60,092 nt of DNA. Origin: Amphimedon queenslandica. Its lineage: Eukaryota > Porifera > Demospongiae > Haplosclerida > Niphatidae. The position numbers and the translations under genes were made by a program. The DNA is taken from positions 555,874 to 615,965 of the forward strand of contig NW_003546258.1 in NCBI RefSeq assembly GCF_000090795.2, read 5' to 3'. Below, one piece after another: positions 36,282 through 46,800 of this stretch. Below the pieces are notes generated by a model. That model was not told the origin of the DNA and made no database searches. It saw only the letters and a list, made by a program, of their open reading frames with translations. Each line of letters opens with the position of its first letter. The first letter of the stretch is position 1.

Positions 36282-39200
36282 ACAAAGCACTAGTACATAG
36301 ACATAAGTAGAACAAAAGTATTATATAGTTATTATTTATTGGTGGGCTAACCTTGTTCGGTTCCAGTTGCTGCTGTGTGTTTGTAATAAACTCCTAGCTC
36401 GTTCCAAGCATTACCTAACCTCTCCTTCAATTTATTATTATTAGTTGAGGCTCCTCCCACTGACTTGCATACATTGTAACATTCAATACTAATAATAATA
36501 ATAATAATAATAAAGATAAATAAATAAATTGATGTACCTCATTTTAAGGCTGGTTTCAATATCAACATGTAACTGAAGGTAATCATCTTCTTCAACTGAG
36601 AGAGAGAGAGAGAGGGAGAGAGAGAGAGGGAGTACATTAAAATAAAATGGAGTGACATGCATTTATTCATTACCTGATGGGTTGTATAAAGATGATAAAA
36701 ATGTTTTAATTTTACAATCAATCGAATCAAACATGTTAAAATCATTAATATATCTACTTAAAGAGCTGGAAGCCTAAAACAACAACAACAACAATAAACA
36801 ACAAAAAATGATAAACAAAAATTACTTTAGTACTTAATACATGTACATCGCCACACAGTTGCCATGACGACCCCAACATGTTCTTCATCAATTTAATTTG
36901 TTTCTTATCCTTGGACAAAGCAAGTGATACCTCTAATTAATTAAAATAGTTAATTAACCAACAATACTTAATTAATATATTAGTTAATTTAAAATAGTTA
37001 ATTAACAGTACTTAATCAATAGTAGTAATAGTTAACTAATAACAATTAATTGATTAATAATGGTTAATTTATTAATAACAGTTAATTATTTTTAATGGTT
37101 AATTAACTTACTGAAACACAGTACAGCTAGCCTGGCCCACCTCAAGCACTGTCCCAGTTCACTGTCAGCCATTGCTCCTTCTGACAGCTTCCAGTAAGCA
37201 TTACCTGCTGTTAGTAGCAGCTGTGAGGTACCAGTCACCCTCCAGTTATCAACAATACATAATGGATTCAATCCCTCTAATGCTTTACTGACATAAGTTA
37301 AAGATATTTTTAAACTATTAGTCGCGTCTGGAATAGATCCTGTTCCATCAGCAGGACCAGTCATTAATGGATCAATATTGTGAATTAGACTGGACACTGC
37401 AAGTGACTATAAATGAGAGAATTATTATAATAAGAAGCATTAATCATGTACAAGAAAGTTTATCTGTTATAAAAGGCATCCTTTAGGTGGAGACTATTTT
37501 ATACAGTAAGGAATGTAATTGGTACACTAGGTGCTGTCCATTAAATGGAGGTGTACGCTATAAAGAGAGTGCCCATTAAAAGAGGTTATAGATGTACTTT
37601 ATACATGTACATTTAATTCACTCAAGCCCCTCCCTTTCCTGCCCCGCCCCCTTACCGATATATACGGTTCATTAGTTATTAATTGAGATTCATGGGATTC
37701 ATCATCATCTTCACTACCAGTGGGCTCCTCCTCTAATAATGGAGGGGTGTGGCTTAAAAACATATCAGCCAGTAAAAAATAGGAGGACATCACAATCTAA
37801 AAATGAAATTGTACATGGTAATCATTTTCTGAAACTCCGATACTTATTTTGGGCATCAAAATTGAATTTTCAAAGGTACATTGTGTATTCTAGGCCAGAG
37901 TAACTGTACTATAGTACAGGGTCAATGGCCAAATTTCGCCAAAAATGACTAGGAGAGAATTCTCTATTTTTATTACATTTTCTGATGCATATACATGTAC
38001 TTATGTAGTGTAGAAAGTTTGAGTTAATTCCGATCAAAATTAGATTTTCTACAAATTTTTACAGTTGCTTCAAAATTGGGCCAAAGTCCCTGTACTATAG
38101 TACAGGGTCATTGGCCAAATTTCGCCAAAAATGACTAAGAGAGAATTCTCCATTTTTATTACATTTTCTGATGCATATACATGTACTTGTGTTGCGTAGA
38201 AAGTTTGAGTTGATTCTGATCAAAATTAACTTTTTTGTGAATTTTTAAAGTTGCTCCAAAATTGGGTCAAAGTCCCTGTACTATAGTACAGGGTCATTGG
38301 CCAAATTTCACCAAAAATGATTAGGAGAAAATTCTCTATTTTTATTACATTTTCTGATGCATATACATGTACTTATGTTGTGTGGAAAGTTTGAGTTGAT
38401 TCCGATCAAAATTAGATTTTTTACGAACTTTTATAGTTGCTCCAAAATCAGGCCAAAGTCCCTGTACTATAGTACAGGGTCAATGGCCAAATTTCGCCAA
38501 AAATGACTAGGAGAGAATTCTCTATTTTTATTACATTTTCTGATGCATATACATGTACTTGTGTTGTGTAGAAAGTTTGAGTTGATTCCGATCAAAATTA
38601 GATTTTTTACGAATTTTTAAAGTTGCTCCAAAATCAGGCCAAAGTCCCTGTACTATAGTACAGGGTCATTGGCCAAATTTTGCCAAAAATGACTAGAATG
38701 GAATTTTAAATTTCAATACATTTTAATAATTGATAGAAATAATTACCTGTGAGTTAAGGTCATTGTGCAGTAATTTGATACAATTCTCTAATAATATTTT
38801 TATATTATTTAATTCTTTTTTATTGTCACATGCTCCATACTGCAGCATCCTTTGAGAGACTCTAATTAGAACAACAACAACAACAACAAAAACAACAACA
38901 GGAATAATAATAATAATAATAATAATAAATTACCTATAGAATAACGTAGCGACACTTTTAGCAAATGGATTTTCAATTGCTTCCGTTTCCTAAACAATTG
39001 ACCACACCCACTAATTAATGAAAGACCACACCCATCAGTACCTTACTGCTGGAGGTCAAAGTCGTGAGGTCGTACAGTTTAACGAGATCCTCTCCTTTAG
39101 GGCGGAACAGCCAATAGGTGTGGCCTTCCTTTGTACAATTACTCTTTAAAAATGATAAAATGTTTTCAGCAACTTTAAGGACCTCCTACAGTTAATTAAT

Positions 39201-41038
39201 TAATTATAGTAAATTAATTATTACTTAATAATTGAAACTTGCTTGAGGTGAAAATTGACAGTTTTTATCAAGTTTTGGAATGTCTTCAGTTTTAATTACA
39301 TCAAATTTCTAAATAATATCAATAATAATTAATTCATTAATAGTTATTAGAGTTACCTGTACTATACCATCCACATGGTAGCACATGGCCAATTCTGGTA
39401 CATTACACATTAAGTTGTCCAACCAGTAATCCAAACCTGTTAATACTGTTATCGGCTTATCCATATCTCTAAAAAATAAATTTAACTATATTCAGTAATT
39501 AATAATAATTAATAATACCTCAATTTTAGGCTAATAGCTGGTTTCCCTTCTTTACCAAATATGGGAAGATCGCTCCCTAGTAACATCCTAATGTCATTAA
39601 CTGTCCACTCAACATTTAAATGAAATGGCTGCGGCAACTAGAGAGAGAGAGAGAGGGAGAGAAAGAGAGGAAGAGAGAGAGAGAGATAGGGGGGGGGGGA
39701 AGGATACAGGAACAGGATTTAAATTGACCACTCACCGGGTCTGGTGGTACACATGGAAATATATCTGAGAGTTCTTCATCAATATTTGGTGCAGCTCCTT
39801 TAACTGGGTCCGGTAATGTTAGCAAGTGTTCTGGGGCAGGTAAAATTGGAAGAGACTCACTATCATCATCAGGAGTGCTAGAGAGAGAGAGGGTTATGAT
39901 AGAGTAGTATAGAGTGATACACATTACCTATAGTACAGGAGCTTCGAGTACATGCTTCTGTGTCTAACTGAGACTGGATCTTTCTTAACTAATGGCACCT
40001 ACAACAAACAAGCAAGTTTATGTAAAAAAATTCATTGCACACTTTGAGGTAAAAAAATTATGAAATCATCAGTGAGAATTGTCACTCATTTCAAGGTGAA
40101 AATCATAAAATTTTTTAGGTGAAAATTGTCGGGTAAAATTTAGGTGAGAGTTGTCACTCACTTTGAGGTGAAAATTATCAAATAAAAGCCAAAAATTATC
40201 AAGGAGAAAATAATTACTAAATTTTACATAAAAATCGCCATCCACTTTGAGGTAAAAATTACCAAAATTTTAGGCGACAATTTTCATCCAATTCAATTTC
40301 CCTCCCACCCACACACAATAATTACCTTTGGCAATTCACCAACAGATGACAATTTCTCAAACTCCTGTGAATTATATATTAGTGAAAGCCACACCCAAAA
40401 CACACCCCCTTACTCTTAATGAGGTATCAGTGTATAATTCATCAATTAATAAAGTCCGTCCAATTCTATGAACTGACATGGAGACATTGGACTTACTATA
40501 AATAAAGAATTAATTAATTAATTAGTGGGTGTGGTCAATACTTGTAAGGCATTGTTAGCAATTTCTTGACACTTTTCGTATCGGCAATAACATCAACAAC
40601 TCCACCCACCAAATGAGAATAATGTGACGCTAATATTATACTATTATAAATAAATATATAAATTGATTAATTAATGAAATAAATAAATAAATAGATACCT
40701 AGATGGGTTAACATGACTTGTGTTTCTGTCTGACGTTTTATTAAACTGAGAGAATAGTGTCTTATAAAAGTATCGTCCTGCACCAGACCCCCTCAACCAG
40801 TTGGGGGGTGCTAAATTAAGATCAACATTCTAGGTTAAAATTAAAAAATGGTGAGAAATGTACATGTACATGGTACCTGTTTTACAGGTGACAAAAGAGG
40901 GAGGGGCTCCAGTATTACAATACGGCGGCTACCAAAGCCTCCTTTATCTGATACACCCACTATCTCCCTTCCTCTCTCTTCCTCTTCTTCGTTAACAGCA
41001 AGATATGAGCAGTGTGAATCTTCTGGAAGAGCAGCCAT
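34502..41038 (-). CDS. EDRF1: EDRF1, erythroid differentiation-related factor 1 orthologue (25 exons, 1094 aa)
   Basis: Exons (coding order): 40877-41038, 40699-40829, 40542-40640, 40414-40495, 40326-40364, 39928-39998, 39736-39877, 39519-39637, 39357-39468, 39243-39308, 39042-39185, 38934-38989, 38747-38861, 37656-37796, 37112-37406, 36826-36932, 36674-36773, 36538-36595, 36352-36488, 35815-36191, 35394-35561, 35165-35239, 35027-35099, 34747-34969, 34502-34694 (3285 nt, in frame; human about 1238 aa). Diagnostic blocks: PPNWLRGSGAGRYFYK, VSMSVHRIGRTLLIDEL, NVPELAMCYHVDGIVQ, NCTKEGHTYWLF and RLGNAWNELGVYY. The C-terminal half is TPR-like helical repeat. Vertebrate EDRF1 is a nuclear protein implicated in globin expression; its ancestral role is unclear. 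Intron 10 is GC-AG. Intron 13 holds the 186-bp tandem array. Confidence 0.95.
37850..38700. repeat. Tandem array, 186-bp unit, about 4.5 copies, perfect 20-bp palindrome core
   Basis: The core CCCTGTACTATAGTACAGGG is a perfect palindrome in four copies. Its CTGTAC landmark starts at 37904, 38090, 38276, 38462 and 38648, exactly 186 bp apart. Each unit also has GCCAAAAATGACTAGGAGAG, GATGCATATACATGTACTT and AAAGTTTGAGTTGATTCCG. The array lies in EDRF1 intron 13. Single copies are scattered through introns elsewhere in the window. Confidence 0.97.
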
Positions 41039-41281
41039 ATTAAATTAGTGGGAGGGGACGAGGGGTCTTATGGCTACCCACGTGTATTCACGTGGCCATG
41101 GTGAGGTGTGAAGCAAACGTCACTGTGACGTCATTGTGTTGGCTCAATTAATTATGTACATGTCATCACACACTTTGCACTTAGATATGTCAACAAGGAA
41201 AATGATGCTAACCTTTACTCTGGAAGATGAGATAAATTGTACACATTTCTTTTGCCTCCACTCTTATTCATTCTTTCAATC
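41039..41281. promoter_or_regulatory. Divergent promoter EDRF1 / CD225-like 1
   Basis: 243 bp between start codons, with two CACGTG boxes (41079-41084, 41089-41094) and a perfect CRE, TGACGTCA (41126-41133). Confidence 0.6.
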
Positions 41282-42013
41282 ATGGATGCTGCTGCTTTTA
41301 AAGATCCAGAACCTCCTTCATACACTGAAGCGCAGTCCTGTCCCTCTGTCCAACCAATCATTGAACTAAAACCAGACTCAGAATGGACTTCACCTCCTTT
41401 AATAACTGCTACTGCTCCTCCAATGCCCATTGCTCCTTCAATGCCTACTACTCTTCCTATGCCTACTGTTCCTCCTCTATCTCCTGCTCCTCCTATGGCT
41501 CCTGGTCAAATACCAGTAGATCTAAATATGCTGGTTACCCCTGAGCAACTAGATGTATTATTCCATGTTGCCAGATAGCAGATTTCGATGCTTCAGAGAC
41601 AGGTTTGTTTACAACAGGCTCTTACCTATTTATACATGTACTTTTCCACCTCCAGCAACAACAACAATTACAAGAAGAAGCTATGGGGACCTCGATGGGG
41701 ACAATTCTTCATTTAATTATTGTGATTATTATAACAGTGATTTGTGCTCTTTTTAATATCACTTCGCTAATATCGGTTGGCATTCCAGCTATTATATGTT
41801 CTTCGATGGTATGGCTCACTATTATTATTATCTATCTCAGTTTTTTTCTCTCTTCTCATTCGATAGGCATACAGGAACAAGAAGAAAGAAAAGTATGCAA
41901 CTGCTAAGAAACTTGGGTACATGGCTTATTTTCTCAGTTTGTTTAATATAATATTCACTGCCATATTTGCTATAATGGCTATAATTGCCACTTCATTCTC
42001 ATTTATGTCCTGA
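41282..42013 (+). CDS. CD225/dispanin-like two-helix membrane protein 1 (3 exons, 190 aa)
   Basis: Exons 41282-41554, 41656-41808, 41867-42013 (573 nt, in frame). The N-terminal half is Pro-rich with a PPSY motif (PPxY type, a potential WW/NEDD4-ligase site) and a string of PxMPxxPP repeats. The C-terminal half has two hydrophobic segments around a cytosolic loop: ALFNITSLISVGIPAIICSS, then AYRNKKKEKYATAKKLG, then FLSLFNIIFTAIFAIMAII. This is the CD225 layout of IFITM, PRRT and SynDIG proteins (C/LFN...xxGIPAxxxS...K...A.K.g). Such proteins sit in plasma or endosomal membranes and affect vesicle fusion or receptor trafficking; the function here is inferred only. Exon 1 ends at GTATTA to keep frame. 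It shares its last intron position with its two neighbours. Confidence 0.75.
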
Positions 42014-42074
42014 CACAGTATTTGGCCTGCTTATAAATTATTTTTTAAATATAAATGTTTGTAATAAAATGTCA

Positions 42075-42652
42075 TTAATAGAAAGGAGTTTCAATATGAA
42101 CATCACCTCCACAGCCAAAGTCATCAGCTTCAAGAACATTGAATATGTAATATGCTGCAGTAACATATGTTACTACTAAAATTCCCCAGCCAAGCATCCA
42201 CAGTAAAACAACAACGTCCAGTATAAGTGCTGCTTTACCAAATGTTTTTGCTGAACGATGAAATTGAATACCTTGTCTTTTTTTCATCCACGACTACATC
42301 AAAATAATAAAAATCAACTAATGATTATGTAAGCTAATCTTACAAGCGTTGCACAGATTATTGCCGGAATAGTAAAAAGGAGAGTTGAAACACTGACGAC
42401 GCCACATGCTATTGTAATGACAAATGTTGGAAGAAAGAAATCATTTGGAATGAACTCCTGCGGAACTTGAAGGCTTGGTACATAATTTAGAAACTGTGAC
42501 TATACAAATGGTAAAAACTATAGATATCTCAGTATTAGGTTATTATTATCTACTTGTTGCTGTTGAGTTAATGGTACAGTAACTAATCTTGAAGGCGGAT
42601 CATCACTCTTGATCATCCTTTCCTTCTCATCTAGTTCAGGAACAGAACTCAT
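42075..42652 (-). CDS. CD225/dispanin-like two-helix membrane protein 2 (3 exons, 157 aa)
   Basis: Exons (coding order) 42554-42652, 42344-42499, 42075-42293 (474 nt, in frame). The CD225-like core is IACGVVSVSTLLFTIPAIIC, then SWMKKRQGIQFHRSAKTFGK, then a long second helix (AALILDVVVLLWMLGWGILVV). The intron before SWMKK is at the same place and phase (0) as in the genes on either side, supporting tandem duplication with inversion. The upstream frame extends to 42724 but begins with GTG; ATG 42652 is preferred, and a 5' UTR exon is possible. No PPxY motif is seen. Its 3' end faces gene 1 (61 bp). Confidence 0.68.
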
Positions 42653-42859
42653 CTTCCTGGGACTCAGCGAGTTTTGAGCAAGTGCCAAGTAACGTAGTCT
42701 ATGATCCAAACTTTGCTTAGTCACAGTGTCACTAACAAACGAGCTAACAAATCAATTAATTTCATGAACATAATTAGATAAATAAGATCATGTGACTACT
42801 CTCTAGTCTTGTGACGTCTTGTGTTACAGTCAACATTATCTTGTTCAATCTGAAGTAAA
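42653..42859. promoter_or_regulatory. Divergent promoter of CD225-like genes 2 and 3
   Basis: 207 bp between the two ATGs. TGACGTCT (near 42813) resembles a CRE half-site and CATGTGAC (near 42790) an E-box. No TATA box is apparent. Confidence 0.4.
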
Positions 42860-43685
42860 ATGGAAAGTGAGGGATCCACTACAGAATGTATTCCTGAAGA
42901 AGATACTGCTAAACTAACATTGGATCCACCTCCAGCTTATGCCCCACCTCCAGACTCATCTTCACAGGCAGTCCAGTATTTCTCTCAAGAGCAAGCTGCA
43001 GTTATAATTCCATCACAGACTCAAGTAGATAATAAGAGAGCTGTTCCATTATACTGTACATTGTTCATTCATAGATTCCACAGTATGTACTTCCTGATGA
43101 TTACTTGATACTTGTATCAATCCTGACTTTACTATGTGTAATAGTCAACGTCACTTCACTCATATTTGGAATACCAGCTCTATATCTCTCTTGGCAGGTA
43201 AGATTTAATTTAATTTAATTTAATTTAATAATAATTTTACAAGATGAACAGAAGGATGAGTACAGGAGAAAGGGATAGACGAGGGAAAAAAAGACATCTT
43301 GATGGGATAACCGCAAGAGCTGCGGATACCCAGAGATAAATAATAAAATTAGTTATGATACATTGTATTACTGTTAAGATTGGTGTGTGTGGATGCAAGT
43401 ATAAAAAAAAGAAAATTAGAATAATAGAATAACAAGATCAATGAGAAATAATGAGAAATAATACATTTTAAAAATAATAAAAAAATACATGTATGTTTCT
43501 AAATTGAGTGTTTAATTCTATTACCACAGGCATATGTTGGTAAGAGGGAAGGTTTATATGCAAAGACTAAGAGAAACGGCTACATATCTGCTATCTTGAG
43601 TCTCCTCAATTTGCTCTACACTGGATGCGTCACTATATTATTCATTGGACTGTTTATTGGATTTCGTTGTGGTTATGGGGTTTAG
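42860..43685 (+). CDS. CD225/dispanin-like two-helix membrane protein 3 (3 exons, 144 aa)
   Basis: Exons 42860-43024, 43084-43197, 43530-43685 (435 nt, in frame). A short acidic N-terminus carries PPPAYAPPP (a PPxY-type site). Then LTLLCVIVNVTSLIFGIPAL, the loop AYVGKREGLYAKTKRNG, and a second helix LLNLLYTGCVTILFIGLFIG. Its loop and GIPA motif match gene 1 closely (GIPAIICSS / AYRNKKKEKYATAKKLG). Both introns correspond in position and phase to those of genes 1 and 2. Expected location: plasma or endosomal membrane. Function not established. Confidence 0.75.
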
Positions 43686-43876
43686 GTTATTAATTCTCAT
43701 TTTTATTTTTACTACATTCCATCATGATAAGCCTGATTTCATTTATATAATTACTATGAATTTATTGATATAATTACAACATAGATATTGATGATCAATA
43801 AATCCTCGAGCCCCACCCTCCGTAAATGGGAGGAGCTTATAATAATCTTTGGGCCCGCCCATTAGCACATGGCGAT

Positions 43877-46800
43877 ATGATAGTAGCCTCACGTCTACAT
43901 CTTTCGAAAAGGTATCTGTGTTGTATTTTAACTTTATTTGAGATATTTAGATATGTATGCACGACGTGTGCTTTACTACAAAGACAAAGTAAGTGGAAAC
44001 ATTGTATAGCCTGTAATTATGACTCATATCTAGCTGAACCACCCGAGGCTGAACCACAGATCCCCCTAGTACCAAAGAAAAGGTATGCCCTCATATGGTG
44101 TCATTGATGTTACCATTTTTAATTCAGAGACCCCAATGCAGTACTAAAGGCACTAGCGTCCACTGTAACACCAGTTAGTATCAATCTTTTACCAATTCAC
44201 ACTCACTCTTGTATGATCCCTAGCTTAAACAACCTTTTATATTGGGACGAACTCCAGCTGATCCTTTGGCTCCCTCTAGTAGGAAACAGTTGGTGAGTGT
44301 GGTTTGTAGGTGGTGCTAGTGTAAATGTGATTTTGAAACAGGTGGAGTTCATCATGGCAAGAGAGGCTGGGAAAATGGCGGCAATGGATATTATTAATTC
44401 TAATCCAAAAGTTTTTGATGCTTATAAACCTTTTCCGGTAACTATGTATACGTACATATAATGTACGCATATGTACTGATTTATTGATTTTTATTTTAGG
44501 ATTTAATGACTGGAGGGAAGAGTGAGACTAAAACAGGACAAGACAAATTAAAAGGTATCACTGCTAAAAAAATACTGTTTTAATATCTTTCTTTTTTTTG
44601 ATTGTCTCTCCTTCCTCTCTTTCTATTCTCTAGTCTTAATCAAGAAGAATGACGTGAGAGCTCTTGATGTATACAACTCTTTGAAAAAAGGAGGTACTTT
44701 CGAAGCAACATTTAATTCAAAATATATTTTCCTTTTAAGGTGAAAGCATTGACCTAGAAACAGAGAACTCATTGCTAGCATTATTGGCATATAATGGACA
44801 GGGGAATACAATTATTGAAGGAGGAGACAGTCCCTCAGGTAAATAAAGACTTAACACTGACTACGGTATGTTAGAAGCAAGTGTGAATAGAGGAGAATAT
44901 GGTAACGGTAGAGAATGAAGGAGCAGCTGAAAGTGATCCTATGAGAAGAAGTTAGTTGTATCTGGTAATATTAAATGAATTATTTCTCTTGTGTATTATG
45001 TAGAAAAAAAGAGCACCTTTCCTTCTGTGCCTCGTAGTGTTTGGAGGTAAGGTTCCAGCTGCTGATTTATAGAACTGTGATCCACATTCTTTTGCAGTGT
45101 TGATAATAGTGCTACCAAGTTCTTTAACGAGATGAAGCAGAAAGATGGGGGCTCCTATGGTGCTATGATACAGGGCCTTGTGAAGGTAGGCTGGGGTCTG
45201 GTGGTTGTGAAAGGGATATGGGGTAGTAATACTAAGATTTTGACTGTAATAATAATATTTGTTAGTAAAGTAGTGATGTTATTTAATTTTGGGTTGGTGT
45301 TAATTGCTAAATTTTATTAATTGAAAGCCTGGTTCAGATTGCTGTCACACCTGATTAGACCAGGAATATGAACTCCTATGCTTATCTTGATCAGAGGACT
45401 CCTTTGGTACCCCACTAGCATGCCTCTAAACCTTGTCTAAGAGGAAAGTCAAAAATCAGCATATAGCTTGGCAGCATGCAGTCTAAAATTGATGGTTTTT
45501 GCCTCAAAATTACCTAAATATGATATTGGCAGTCTCTTAATTTGGCGAATTATTATCTTGTCTTTTCTTCTTTAAGCACTGTCGGCTTTTCTAGCTGCTC
45601 CTTAGCCTCCTTGTCCATAATCTTGACTGGAATACTTTAAAGGCGTCATTTTCTATGAGTATCACGTACTTATCTGCCCATTGCAAATTTCATGAAATTT
45701 AAAATTATTATTGACAGTTACATGTGTATTATTGGCGGTTTTATTTTTGAAGCGCCAATTCGCCAAATTTTCTGGCTGTACGATAACTTGCCACTCATTA
45801 TTGTGGTTATAGAGGTAGTCTTGATCCTGTATAAGTAGACTATGTGCTTTTGTTGTTTAGCTTTTTCAGACTCCAAATTAAAAAAATAGTGGTTAATGCA
45901 AAAATGCTAAATAACTGCTAACATTAATAGGTTCAGAGTACACGACTATATATGGGTTATGCTAATAGTTGTATCCTGTATATACTGTAAGAGCTACCAT
46001 CATTGTTTTATCTCCAAAAAATTGCAGTGTCTTGCTATGAACACCAGTACTGAACCACAGGCTGTTTTTCCTATCCTTAATTCGGTTTTACATGTTTTAA
46101 TCTTTGCAGCAATCGGAATCTCTCAGCTCACAATAAGTGGTGTGTCCATACTGGCACTGCTAACTGCTAAAGATGTCAACTTGAAGATGAAAGCGATTCT
46201 CATTAATATCCTAGCCCCAGAAATAATTTACTTTCTATCCGGAGTTTTCTATAACTTGGGCTTTCCTGTACGTGTTTATTTAATTGAAGGAAATAGTACT
46301 GATGCTCTTGATGTGTCCTGCCTGATATTCCTTTTACTTTATGCAATAGCTTTCCTTGGGAATGAATTTGGAGGATCACTCTTTTTTGTGTCGGTATACA
46401 TTTTCACTAAGTATGGTGTAAAAAAGTTAAAGTGGATCGGTATTGTAAGTTACATGGCAACCACCTGGGGCATTAACATTGTATATAATGTTGCTTTAGT
46501 CTCTTCAGGTTTTCTCAGAGCAACATCTGGAAATGGTTTTTGCACAATCCAGCTTAATCCATTCATTATTACTAGCTACATTATTCAATTCCTAATTCTT
46601 TTGTTCAACATTGTTTTAGTCACAATTTTTAGTGCTTGCAACTTTTTATTTGTCAAAAATAATCAAATTGCAACTGAAAACTCAGATGGACCTGACCCTC
46701 TCAAGAAAGCTATGACAAATATCATGAGAGTTTATGCTGTTCGGGAAATTAGTACACTCGTTCAGGCTGCTATAAGTGTTACTGTTTTTGGTAATTTTAA

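Noticed and set aside
42653-42724. Upstream extension of CD225-like gene 2 to 42724
   Set aside because: It starts with GTG; ATG 42652 is the first ATG in frame.
43918-44107. Zinc-ribbon protein (ZNRD2-like) as a separate gene
   Set aside because: The exon continues in frame into PTCD3 sequence (KKRDPNAVLKALAST), so the CxxC pairs belong to PTCD3.
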